Below, piece by piece: positions 1-7,050 of a stretch of 13,648 bases of DNA. The stretch's first letter is position 1, and the number at the start of each line of letters is the position of its first letter. Below the pieces are notes generated by a model. It saw only the letters and a program-made list of their open reading frames with translations. It had not been told where the DNA came from and made no database searches. The stretch comes from Elusimicrobiota bacterium. GTDB lineage: Bacteria; Elusimicrobiota; Elusimicrobia; 2-02-FULL-39-32. A program made the translations under genes and the position numbers. The stretch lies in NCBI GenBank assembly GCA_016193115.1, contig JACPSV010000269.1:1-13648 (forward strand). The letters are read 5' to 3'.

Positions 1-1247
1 CCGAGGGCGAAAAAAACGGACAGACTGACCACGGCGACGCGCAGGGAAAATATCTGGCTCAGGATTCCGAATGTGAGAGGACCTATCGCGCTGGAAAGTT
101 TTCCCGTGAGACCGAAGAACCCAAAGAATTGAGCGTTTTTCTCAGGAGGAATGAGAAGAGATAAGAAAGACCGGCTGGCGGATTGGCTGCCTCCCAATAT
201 CAGTCCCACCACGGCGCCCAAAATCCAAAATTCTGAGACGGTTTGGAGTCGAGACGCCCAGAGACAAACAAATAAATAAGTCCACAATGTCAGTTTTATG
301 GCGAATGTGTGGCTCCACTTGTCCGCCAAACTTCCAAAAAGTAAAGAGCCAACAAAAGCGACCGCTTGAATCATGAGAAAACAGAGAACCACCTGTTCTT
401 GAGACATGCCTAACTCTTTGGCGCCAAATATGGAGGCCATCAGTATCACCGTTTCTATGCCATCGTTATAGATCAGGTAACTGACCAGAAATTTGAATGT
501 TTCTTTGTGAGCGCGTATTTCTGAGAAAGTCTGAAGAATGTCCCGAACTCCCTTTTCTATTTTCTGGAAAGCGGTCATTGGGATAGGCGCGCCTCTCTTC
601 TCTGGGACAAACAGGAAAAGCGGCAATGCAAAAAGGATCCACCAAAATGTGACGGAAAGAATACAAAGACGGACAGGAATGTGGTCTGTGACGGGAACGG
701 AGAAAAGAGACGGATTTTTCAGGAGCATTAAGTTGAATAGAAGAAGCAGTCCGCCGCCCAGGTATCCCAACGCCCATCCCAACCCTGATATCCTGCCTGC
801 AGTTTCAGGAGTGGACAGTTCACACAAAAAAGCGTTGTAGAAGACGTTTCCGGCGTTGAACCCGAGGTTCGCTAATATGAAGAGCGCCGCCGCCAGCCAG
901 TAGTCTCCCTCCACGCAGAAATAGAGAAATCCCGTGCAGATTGCTCCTAAGATGCAGAAGAAGATGAGAAACTTTTTTTTAAGTCCAGAGAAGTCCGCGA
1001 TCGCTCCTAAGAGCGGAGCGAGCAGGAAGACCAAAAATGTGGAGAGAGAAACACTGTAAGCCCAGAACGATTCTCCCGGGATTATGGTACGAAAGAATGG
1101 AACACCTTCCTTGCAGATGACTTTTACGAAGTAAACATTGAACAGGACCGCCAGCACCGTGGTTGCAAAAGCAGAATTGGCAAAATCATAGAAGGCCCAG
1201 GCGAGGATGGCGCGGCGGTGGGTGAATTTTATTCGTTCACTCGGAAT
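1..1247 (-). CDS. UMF1/Atg22-type MFS transporter, C-terminus off the window
   Basis: The minus frame is open from about base 1259 to base 1, about 415 codons without a stop. The protein is a multi-pass permease of the major facilitator superfamily. The N-terminal block AWAFYDFANSAFATT (residues 16-30), the loop GAIADFSGLKKKF after the second membrane segment, and GFNAGNVFYNAFLCEL followed by GRISGLGWALGYLGGG are hallmarks of the UMF1 (vacuole effluxer Atg22-like) family, so the family call is firm. The substrate is unknown. Family members are usually 400-450 residues, so nearly the whole gene is present. No ATG, GTG, TTG or CTG occurs in frame before the conserved block. The best start is ATT at 1247-1245, seven bases after AAGGAG (1255-1260); ATA at 1232-1230 is an alternative without a good ribosome binding site. 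The 5' end overlaps the last codons of the gene before it, which suggests translational coupling. It is the last visible gene of the M16-mnmE operon. Confidence 0.85.
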   Translation of the reverse strand, partial: MPSERIKFTHRRAILAWAFYDFANSAFATTVLAVLFNVYFVKVICKEGVPFFRTIIPGESFWAYSVSLSTFLVFLLAPLLGAIADFSGLKKKFLIFFCILGAICTGFLYFCVEGDYWLAAALFILANLGFNAGNVFYNAFLCELSTPETAGRISGLGWALGYLGGGLLLLFNLMLLKNPSLFSVPVTDHIPVRLCILSVTFWWILFALPLFLFVPEKRGAPIPMTAFQKIEKGVRDILQTFSEIRAHKETFKFLVSYLIYNDGIETVILMASIFGAKELGMSQEQVVLCFLMIQAVAFVGSLLFGSLADKWSHTFAIKLTLWTYLFVCLWASRLQTVSEFWILGAVVGLILGGSQSASRSFLSLLIPPEKNAQFFGFFGLTGKLSSAIGPLTFGILSQIFSLRVAVVSLSVFFAL

Positions 1248-1651
1248 ACGGCGTCTCCTTTACGGCATTTGTCGTCTACTTTGATTCCGACCGGATCTCC
1301 TTTTTTCGCTTTTTGAATGGGTTTCCGGTTAATTTGCATGGATTGAACCTTTTGTGTGAGATCGGTGGTGTGTCCGCGCACGTGAATCGTGTCTCCCAAA
1401 ACCAACGGAACTTTGAGCGTAAGAGCAATCACTCCAATATGACCGAAAAAGTCTTCCACTTCGCCAAGCACGGACTCATTTGCTGCCGGGATATGGGAAG
1501 GGGAAATCACCGGGACCGCTGCTTTTGTCGCCGGTTTTTTACCTGATTTCTTAGTTGTTGTTTTTTTAACGGTTTTCTTCTTTGCGGCCGGTCTCTTTTT
1601 AGCCTTGCGAACCGCCTTTTTTTTCTTCACTGTTTTGGATTTCTTCTTCAT
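1229..1651 (-). CDS. Lysine-rich protein with EF-Tu domain-2-like barrel (translation elongation factor-like)
   Basis: The 140-residue protein has two parts. Residues 1-43 are a basic tail with 21 lysines, in clusters such as KKKK, AAKKKTVKK and TTKKSGKK, much like histone H1 C-terminal tails and likely to bind nucleic acid or ribosomes. Residues 61-138 form a compact beta-barrel-like domain (LGEVEDFFGHIGV, GDTIHVRGHTTD, SMQINRKP, GDPVGIKVDD). This matches the small 'translation elongation factor-like' family related to EF-Tu domain 2 and to the C-terminal domain of U32 peptidases. No GTPase domain is present. The ATG at 1651-1649 follows GGGAGG by eight bases, a strong ribosome binding site. 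The gene begins 18 bases after the CDF exporter stop, and its end overlaps the MFS start. The domain call is good; the cellular role is unknown. Confidence 0.8.
   Translation of the reverse strand: MKKKSKTVKKKKAVRKAKKRPAAKKKTVKKTTTKKSGKKPATKAAVPVISPSHIPAANESVLGEVEDFFGHIGVIALTLKVPLVLGDTIHVRGHTTDLTQKVQSMQINRKPIQKAKKGDPVGIKVDDKCRKGDAVFRVNE
1255..1260 (-). promoter_or_regulatory. Ribosome binding site deciding the ATT start of the MFS gene
   Basis: The minus strand reads AAGGAG here, inside the coding sequence of the preceding gene, with seven bases to ATT at 1247-1245. The in-frame TAA at 1262-1260 blocks any start further upstream in the MFS frame. Position and spacing point to ATT as the initiator. 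Confidence 0.55.
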
Positions 1652-1669
1652 GGATGATACCTCCCTTCA

Positions 1670-2551
1670 CTACCACTGATTCGATTCGATCTGAATGGTG
1701 GTATGGATAATAGAAAATTTCTGTTGGAGCTGAAGATTGATGGTTTCCAGCAACTGTTTCTGTCTTACCATCTGAGGATCCGCAACTTTCAGATGCAGAG
1801 ACAGGGCGCACAGGTGAGAGCAGATGTTCCAGATGTGCAGATCTTTCACGCTCTCGGCTCCCGCGATCTCTTCAATGCTTTGGACAATCGTTTTCCGGTC
1901 CAGACCTTTGGGCGCTCCTTCCATCAATATATGGAAGGAATCTCGCAATATCTTAAAGGCGCTGACCACGATGATGCAACTGATCAGAATGGCGGCCATG
2001 GGGTCTATTCTCTGGTTTCCTGTCCAGAAGACCAGAATCCCGCCTCCCACCACGGCCACGCTGGCCGCGGCGTCTCCTAAAGCGTGCAGGTAAGCGCTTT
2101 TCATGTTCACGTCTTTTCCGAGGTGCGGATGGAGTCTCCAAATCACAATCAGATTGACGATCAGTCCGATGAGCGCAATCACAAGCATCTCCGCGCTCAG
2201 GATGGGCACCGGATTCAGGAGACGCGCGCACGCGTGAAAAAATATGAGAGCCGCCATCAGAATAATGGTGATACCGTTCGTCATGGCGGCAAAAACTTCC
2301 AGACGGTGCCAGCCGAACGTTCGCGTGTCGGACACGGGACGTTCCGCTAAGAGAATGGCCAGGAGTGAAAGAACAAAACTTAAGAGATCCATAAAGACGT
2401 GAGCCGTGTCGGACAAAAGCGCCAGGGAATGGGTCCAGATCCCGCCGGTCAGCTCCACCACAAAAATAGCGGCCGTGGCATAGATGGCCACTTTAAGCGC
2501 GGTTTTAGAGTGGTTCAAGGACGGGTGCTCGTGGTGGTTAGCGGGTTTCAT
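1670..2551 (-). CDS. CDF family divalent metal cation exporter (CzcD/ZitB type)
   Basis: The 293-residue protein is a cation diffusion facilitator, an inner-membrane proton antiporter that expels Zn(II) or similar ions. It shows six hydrophobic segments and then a soluble C-terminal metallochaperone-like domain (from about residue 205). The transport site is visible as H51xxxD55 in membrane segment 2 (SDTAHVFMD) and H156xxxD160 in segment 5 (HALGD). The 2-His/2-Asp arrangement is that of Zn-type members such as ZitB and CzcD. FGWHRLEVFAAMTN (79-92) is the conserved loop entering segment 3. The short N-terminus is His-containing (HHEH at 6-9), which may bind metal. The start ATG overlaps the mnmE stop by four bases (ATGA), so translation is probably coupled. 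The exact metal cannot be read from sequence. Confidence 0.93.
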   Translation of the reverse strand: MKPANHHEHPSLNHSKTALKVAIYATAAIFVVELTGGIWTHSLALLSDTAHVFMDLLSFVLSLLAILLAERPVSDTRTFGWHRLEVFAAMTNGITIILMAALIFFHACARLLNPVPILSAEMLVIALIGLIVNLIVIWRLHPHLGKDVNMKSAYLHALGDAAASVAVVGGGILVFWTGNQRIDPMAAILISCIIVVSAFKILRDSFHILMEGAPKGLDRKTIVQSIEEIAGAESVKDLHIWNICSHLCALSLHLKVADPQMVRQKQLLETINLQLQQKFSIIHTTIQIESNQW

Positions 2552-3960
2552 TTGCCGATACAGAATTTGGAGAATATGGTTTGCAATATCTCTTCCGTGG
2601 TGGTTTCACCCACAATCTCACCCAAAGAATCTACGGCGTCGCGAATCTCCACGGCTAAACATTCTTCTAGCATTTCTTCTTGGAAAAAGGAAGAGGCGCG
2701 CTCCAAACTTTGGGCGCAGCGCAAAAGACAATCTTTGTGACGGACAGAGGTTACGATCACTTCTGGCTGGGAATTTCCGTTCCCATTTTGTGAGGCGAGG
2801 AGAAGACTGTAGAGTTGCCGCAAGAGTTCCTCTATCCCATCGCCCTGAGATGCTGAGATCGGATGAGACTGGAATGGGGAAAAGAATTGGGTTACCTTCT
2901 CTAAATCAATCTGACGATCGAGATCGCTCTTGTTCAAAGCCACGACGACCTGCTTCTTGTTTTTTGCCAGTTCCGCCACATTCTGGTCTTCTTGGGAGAT
3001 CGGTTGACTGCTGTCCAGAACGACGATCAGCCCGTCCGCTGATTGAATTGTCCGGAGAGTGCGCTCAATTCCAATCCCTTCCACGAGATCGCTGGTTTTG
3101 TTTCGGATCCCGGCGGTGTCTATCAGGAGGGCAGGCAAACCCAAAAGATCAAATCCTTCCTCTAATGTGTCCCGTGTCGTGCCTGGGAAGACGGTCACAA
3201 TGGCGCGATCCCGTTTGAGCAGTTTGTTTAGCAAGGAAGATTTACCCACATTAGGTTTTCCCACAATGGCGATTCGCGCTCCCTCTTTGAGAAGATGGCC
3301 GAACTGAAAACTTTGAATCAATTTCCGGATTTGTTTGTCGGCATGAGACAACATCTCGCGGATTTTTTCGGATTGAATTTCAATGCCGCTCGCAGGATCG
3401 TCGGAATGGTCAATCGCCACTTCAATGTGGGCTAGAGTTTCTAAGAGCTGGTTTCGGATGGAGTGGATCGTTTTGGATAGGTTCCCTTCCAATTGGGAAA
3501 ACGCCGCTTGGCGGGAAATTTCCGTTTGCGCTTGAATGAGATCGGCCACCGATTCCGCTTGCGCCAAATCCATTTTCCCGTTTAGGAAAGCTCTTTGCGT
3601 AAATTCTCCCGGTTCGGCAATGCGGGCGCCATTTTGGAGGAATAATTCTAAGGCCTGCTGCAATATCAGTGATCCACCGTGACAGTATATCTCCACCATT
3701 TCTTCCCCGGTATAAGAGTGCGGCGCAGGGAAAATGGCCACAAGCGCATGATCAATTTGAGACTTTGGTCCGCGTAGGACAGCGCGCGTGAGTTTCTGTG
3801 GGGGTAAGGAGTCTAGAGGTTTTTCTTCGGGGAGAGAGAGAAACGGAGAGGCGATTTGTATGGAATTGTGTCCTGAAAGACGGAGTATTCCGATCGCCCC
3901 GTTCCCGGGAGGAGTGGCAATCGCCGCAATCACATCATTTTGCAAGTACTGACTTTTCAT
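2548..3960 (-). CDS. mnmE: tRNA uridine-5-carboxymethylaminomethyl modification GTPase MnmE
   Basis: MnmE works with MnmG to make the cmnm5U34 group on wobble uridines of certain tRNAs, using methylene-tetrahydrofolate and GTP. At 470 residues it has normal family length. Residues 1-120 are the folate-binding, dimerising N-domain (DVIAAIATPPGNGAIGILRLSG). The helical domain follows, with the GTPase inserted: G1 GKPNVGKS (234-241), G2 GTTRD (260-264), G3 DTAG (281-284), G4 NKSD (343-346), G5 SAS (369-371). The C-terminal CIGK (467-470) holds the essential cysteine. It starts 12 bases after the M16 partner stop and overlaps the CDF gene by ATGA. The start MKSQYLQNDVIAAIATPPG matches where family members begin. 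No mnmG, rnpA or yidC, its common neighbours elsewhere, lies in this window. Confidence 0.97.
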   Translation of the reverse strand: MKSQYLQNDVIAAIATPPGNGAIGILRLSGHNSIQIASPFLSLPEEKPLDSLPPQKLTRAVLRGPKSQIDHALVAIFPAPHSYTGEEMVEIYCHGGSLILQQALELFLQNGARIAEPGEFTQRAFLNGKMDLAQAESVADLIQAQTEISRQAAFSQLEGNLSKTIHSIRNQLLETLAHIEVAIDHSDDPASGIEIQSEKIREMLSHADKQIRKLIQSFQFGHLLKEGARIAIVGKPNVGKSSLLNKLLKRDRAIVTVFPGTTRDTLEEGFDLLGLPALLIDTAGIRNKTSDLVEGIGIERTLRTIQSADGLIVVLDSSQPISQEDQNVAELAKNKKQVVVALNKSDLDRQIDLEKVTQFFSPFQSHPISASQGDGIEELLRQLYSLLLASQNGNGNSQPEVIVTSVRHKDCLLRCAQSLERASSFFQEEMLEECLAVEIRDAVDSLGEIVGETTTEEILQTIFSKFCIGK

Positions 3961-3972
3961 GATTGGCCCATC

Positions 3973-5529
3973 TCATTGAGCGATTCGGATATCTAGATCC
4001 CGGATGTTGCCGAATTCATCTAGAGAACCGTCAAAATCTTTCTTTTGTCCCACTACCAAAATCGTCAGGTTCTTAGGATGCAGATACTTTTGCGCGGTTT
4101 TCAGAACGTCTTCCGAGGTCACAGCCGCGATCTTTTCGATGTAGGTATCCAGATAGTCTTGGGGGAATCCAAAATAGTCTAAAGACATCTTTTGCGCGAC
4201 AATTGAGTGGGAGGAAGCGTAACGGAACACAAAAGAGTTGATGATAGAGTCTTTGGCGTTTTTGAGCTCTTCTTCAGAGACACGAACGTTTCTGATCTCT
4301 TCCATGGCTTTCAAAATGGAACGGATAGTTAGGACCACTGTCTGATTTTTGGTTTGGCAGCCGGCGGCGATTGTTCCGTAGTCCCACGGTTCTGAGAAAG
4401 AGCTCCCGATCCAATAGGCCAGCCCTTGACGGGATCGGATGTCTTTGTACAGGCGCGATGTGAAAGAGGATCCTCCCAGGATTTCGTTCATGACTTCCAG
4501 AGCGAACCGGTCGGGGTTATGCCGTTTGATTCCGAGATGGCCGACAATGATTGAAGATTGGTTGACGGATTTTTCCGCAAGGCCAACCGTTCGGGGCAAA
4601 TCCGAGGGGACCGTTTTTTGTACGGTGAGGACCTCCGGAAATTGAATGGGAGATGGTTTCCATTCTCGAAACGCAGATTCCAGTTTTTTTACAATTGTGT
4701 CGGTCTCAAAGTCACCGGAAATAGAGATCATCAGATTGTTTGGCCTGAAATAGCGGGCGTAGAACTGTTTCAGAGATTTAAGGGATATTTTTTTAATCTC
4801 CCGTATCTCTACGGTTCGGCTCAAAGGGTGGTCCGGCCCATAGACTAATTTTCTGAATTCTCTGCGGGCAATCTGGTACGGGTCGTCGTTCCTGCGCCGG
4901 ATTGATTCAATGATCTTTAGTTTCTCAATTGTGAATCTCTTTCTATCGAAAGCGGGGTTCCTAAGGACGTCGGCCAGAATCTCCACACCCTTTTCCCAAT
5001 CTTTCTTCAGCACAAATAGAGAGATGTTAGTCAGTTCCGTGTCCACGCCGATCTCCACGGAAGCTCCCATCCCTTCCAATTCTTCGTCAAGCGCGTCGGG
5101 TTTTCGGGAAACGGTTCCGCCCGCGCGCACCAGCGTGCCGCAAAGAGACGCCAGGCCTGTTTGATGAGGAGGATCGAACATCGTTCCGCATTTGAGTGTA
5201 GCCGTGATTTTTAGGACGGGCAGATCGTGGTCCGGCAGGATATACAGCGTTGAGCCGGAGGCGAGCATTTTTCTTTCAATGGACGGCGGCGTGAACTTGA
5301 GCGGTTCAAAATTCAACTCCTGCGGCGCACGCGCTTCCAGCATAGCGGAAAAAGCCAGCAGAATGATAGGAACGCCATACTTATTGAGTGTTGCAAAAGT
5401 AAAGAAAGCCCCGCTCATGCTGAGCTTGTCGAAGCATGAGCGGAGCACCGTCGGTAATTCTCGTCCTTCGACAAGCTCAGGACGAGCGGTATCTATTGCA
5501 TTGCTTATGCAACATTCAATAATTCTCAT
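3973..5529 (-). CDS. Non-catalytic M16 peptidase partner subunit, with repeat-encoded N-terminal insertion
   Basis: The 518-residue protein has the two-domain M16B (pitrilysin/processing-peptidase) fold. The zinc motif is absent: the place expected to hold HxxEH reads GLASLCGTLVRAG (125-137). It keeps the substrate-binding signature SRLYKDIRSRQGLAYWIG (358-375), typical of the non-catalytic half of bacterial M16 heterodimers. Its partner is the HxxEH subunit just upstream, overlapping by ATGA. The ATG at 5529 follows AAAGGGA by six bases and is the only well-supported start. Residues 3-50 come from a 144-bp palindromic element (5380-5523). Without them the protein would begin MRYGVPIILLAFSAMLEARA, an ordinary Sec signal peptide. 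With them the hydrophobic core sits at residues 51-70 behind a roughly 50-residue leader. Export is inferred; whether the long leader still works is unknown. Confidence 0.9.
   Translation of the reverse strand: MRIIECCISNAIDTARPELVEGRELPTVLRSCFDKLSMSGAFFTFATLNKYGVPIILLAFSAMLEARAPQELNFEPLKFTPPSIERKMLASGSTLYILPDHDLPVLKITATLKCGTMFDPPHQTGLASLCGTLVRAGGTVSRKPDALDEELEGMGASVEIGVDTELTNISLFVLKKDWEKGVEILADVLRNPAFDRKRFTIEKLKIIESIRRRNDDPYQIARREFRKLVYGPDHPLSRTVEIREIKKISLKSLKQFYARYFRPNNLMISISGDFETDTIVKKLESAFREWKPSPIQFPEVLTVQKTVPSDLPRTVGLAEKSVNQSSIIVGHLGIKRHNPDRFALEVMNEILGGSSFTSRLYKDIRSRQGLAYWIGSSFSEPWDYGTIAAGCQTKNQTVVLTIRSILKAMEEIRNVRVSEEELKNAKDSIINSFVFRYASSHSIVAQKMSLDYFGFPQDYLDTYIEKIAAVTSEDVLKTAQKYLHPKNLTILVVGQKKDFDGSLDEFGNIRDLDIRIAQ
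5411..5443. repeat. REP-like hairpin, first half
   Basis: Perfect 10-bp arms CCGCTCATGC (5411-5420) and GCATGAGCGG (5434-5443) flank the 13-base core TGAGCTTGTCGAA. On the minus strand it encodes the SCFDKLSMSG stretch of the M16 partner. Confidence 0.85.
5461..5485. repeat. REP-like hairpin, second half, inverted relative to the first
   Basis: Six-base arms TCGTCC (5461-5466) and GGACGA (5480-5485) flank TTCGACAAGCTCA, the reverse complement of the core in the other hairpin. The pair forms a REP doublet with an 17-base spacer. On the minus strand it encodes the RPELVEGR peptide. Confidence 0.8.
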
Positions 5530-7022
5530 TGGAGTTCCCTTTCTAGAAAAGCGACTATCCTATTGCCTGTTATAAAATATTTCTTGGCCGCTTGCTGAAT
5601 TTCTTGCGGGGTAACGGTAGGGATCTGCTCTAAAATTTTGAGAGGGTATCTCCAATCTCCCAGAACCGTTTGATAGTAAGCCAGTCCGGAAGCGATCCCT
5701 TTATTGGATTCGATTTCATGAATCATCTCCGACTCCAAACCGTTTTGGATCTTCTTCAATTCCTTTTCCGAAACGGGTTCGGATTTCAGTTTTTCCAGCT
5801 CTTCTTCAATGGCGCTTTCCAAATCTTCATTGACATGAGGTTTGCGTGGCGATCCGCCAAAAACGATTAGGTTGGGGTAACGTTCCCCCGGTTCCCCATT
5901 CGACGCCCAGGCCGAGACCGCGATCCCTTTCTGCACGATCTTTTTTTGGAATCGGGAAGACCTTCCTCCGCTCAATATCCGCGCAATCACCAGCATGACC
6001 AGATCTTCTCTGTCCGGAGGGTTGGGTTTATGAAAACCCAGGAGCAGAGAAGGTTCCGACTCAAATTGAACCGTGAGTCGCCTTTCCCCGGCTTGCGAGG
6101 GTTCTTGAGTGATGAACTGCGGCGGTTGAGGTTGGGGCGGTATCTCCGCAAAATATCTTTCTAACCTTTCGATCACCTGATTGGCGTCCACATCTCCCAC
6201 TATGGCGACCACGGCGTTGTTGGGCGCATAGTGACTCTTAAAAAATTCTTCCGCGTCTTGACCTGTCAGTTTTTGGATATCGGAACTCCAACCGATGGTA
6301 GGGAAAGAGTAGGGATGCGCTCGATAAGCCGCGGAAATAAAGTTTTCCCACAAGACGCCTTGCGGGGAATCCTCATAACGCATCCGCCTCTCTTCCATGA
6401 CCACGTCCCGTTCTTTATAGAAATCTCTGAGCACAGGGTTGCGCATGCGGTCCGATTCCAGAATGGGCCAGAGTTCCCACTTATTGGAAGGCAAACTCAC
6501 CACAAACCCCGTCATGTCTTTACCTGTAAAAGCGTTCAGTCCTTCCGCCCCTTCCTTTTGGTAGATTTCATCAAATTCTTCCGGAACCGCCCACTGCGCC
6601 GCTTCTTTTTGAAGTTTTTCCATTTGTGATTTAAGATCCTGAATCTTTTTTTGATCGCCGCTTTTACCTTTGCCTTCTTCTGTTCTGGTTTCTTGCGCGA
6701 TCATTTCAATCTGATCCAAAAGAGGCTTTTCTTTGGCATAATCTTTTGTGCCGACCGTTTTGGAACCTTTGAACATCATGTGTTCAAATAGATGAGCTAA
6801 CCCCGTCCTTCCGGAAATTTCGTCCACCCCGCCGGCGCGGTACATCATCTCGAAGGAAACCAAAGGCGCCGAACGTCTTTCCAAAATCAGCGCTTTCATC
6901 CCGTTCCGGAGAGTATGTTCCACCACTCTCTTCTCCAGAGCTTGAATCGGGTTGTCCCCGCTCCCGCAAAGGAAATGGGGAACGCCCAACCACAAAATCA
7001 AAAAAAGTCCCATACTTTTCAT
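5526..7022 (-). CDS. M16 zinc metallopeptidase, catalytic subunit
   Basis: The 498-residue protein is an exported zinc endopeptidase of family M16B. A short hydrophobic N-terminus (about residues 4-20) looks like a Sec signal. The inverted zinc motif HLFEH lies at 77-81 (H77, E80, H81) within GLAHLFEHMMFKGS. The third zinc ligand should be a glutamate in the region 147-160, before GLNAFTGKDMTGF (161-173). Residues 95-145 form a charged, helix-prone insertion (IQDLKSQMEKLQKEA), as in other long bacterial members. It is first in the operon, followed by its non-catalytic partner with an ATGA overlap, so a heterodimer in the periplasm or at the outer membrane is likely. The ATG at 7022 was chosen because it is the first ATG after a TATAAT-like box; a second ATG three codons later is possible. 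There is no proper lipobox around Cys19. Confidence 0.92.
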   Translation of the reverse strand: MKSMGLFLILWLGVPHFLCGSGDNPIQALEKRVVEHTLRNGMKALILERRSAPLVSFEMMYRAGGVDEISGRTGLAHLFEHMMFKGSKTVGTKDYAKEKPLLDQIEMIAQETRTEEGKGKSGDQKKIQDLKSQMEKLQKEAAQWAVPEEFDEIYQKEGAEGLNAFTGKDMTGFVVSLPSNKWELWPILESDRMRNPVLRDFYKERDVVMEERRMRYEDSPQGVLWENFISAAYRAHPYSFPTIGWSSDIQKLTGQDAEEFFKSHYAPNNAVVAIVGDVDANQVIERLERYFAEIPPQPQPPQFITQEPSQAGERRLTVQFESEPSLLLGFHKPNPPDREDLVMLVIARILSGGRSSRFQKKIVQKGIAVSAWASNGEPGERYPNLIVFGGSPRKPHVNEDLESAIEEELEKLKSEPVSEKELKKIQNGLESEMIHEIESNKGIASGLAYYQTVLGDWRYPLKILEQIPTVTPQEIQQAAKKYFITGNRIVAFLERELQ

Positions 7023-7030
7023 GCTCTGTC

Positions 7031-7040
7031 ATTATATAAT
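7031..7040. promoter_or_regulatory. Overlapping back-to-back -10 boxes between the M16 operon and the membrane protein gene
   Basis: The palindrome ATTATATAAT supplies TATAAT on the plus strand (7035-7040) and on the minus strand (7036-7031). The first box ends 10 bases before the ATG at 7051, the second 8 bases before the ATG at 7022. Transcripts would start close to, or a few bases ahead of, each start codon, so they would be leaderless or nearly so. This fits the weak ribosome binding sites of both genes. No convincing -35 hexamer is seen on either side, so the assignment is tentative. Confidence 0.4.
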
Positions 7041-7050
7041 AGAGTTGGAT

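Larger units (their letters stand above)
5380..5523. repeat. 144-bp palindromic repeat element inserted in frame into the M16 partner gene
   Basis: Outer inverted arms lie at 5380-5399 and 5504-5523 and match at 17 of 20 positions. Inside are two hairpins sharing one 13-base core in opposite orientation: TGAGCTTGTCGAA at 5421-5433 and TTCGACAAGCTCA at 5467-5479. A further CCGCTC (5411-5416) pairs with GAGCGG (5484-5489). The element is exactly 48 codons long and open in the gene's frame, giving the peptides ARPELVEG and FDKLSMSG. I recognise these as translations of a widespread REP-like dispersed palindrome. No second copy is in this window. The end points are set by the arms; a target-site duplication is not obvious. 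Confidence 0.85.

Noticed and set aside
466..777. A 103-codon minus-strand open frame
   Set aside because: It is an out-of-frame reading of the UMF1 transporter, whose own frame is open throughout this stretch.
2484..3218. A 244-codon plus-strand open frame
   Set aside because: It is the antisense of mnmE and the 5' end of the CDF gene, has no recognisable domain, and is Arg/Ser-rich as expected for a shadow frame.
5416..5418. Internal ATG (residue 38, MSGAFFTFATLN) as the real start of the M16 partner
   Set aside because: It lies in a repeat arm and has no ribosome binding site before it, whereas the ATG at 5529 has AAAGGGA and the usual ATGA overlap. It would give a more normal leader length, so it is not fully excluded.
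5411..5489. The two REP hairpins as a CRISPR array or transcription terminator
   Set aside because: There are only two inverted units with a short spacer, they lie inside an open coding frame, and there is no T-run.
3973..5529. The M16 partner as a broken peptidase pseudogene because HxxEH is missing
   Set aside because: The frame is intact, the substrate-binding RxxxGLAY-type motif is kept, and paired M16 systems normally have one non-catalytic subunit.
6952..7050. Extended start for the plus-strand membrane protein, beginning MSPLPQRKW
   Set aside because: The extra 33 residues lie antisense to the M16 signal peptide, are polar and unlike a membrane-protein start, and cross the shared -10 palindrome.
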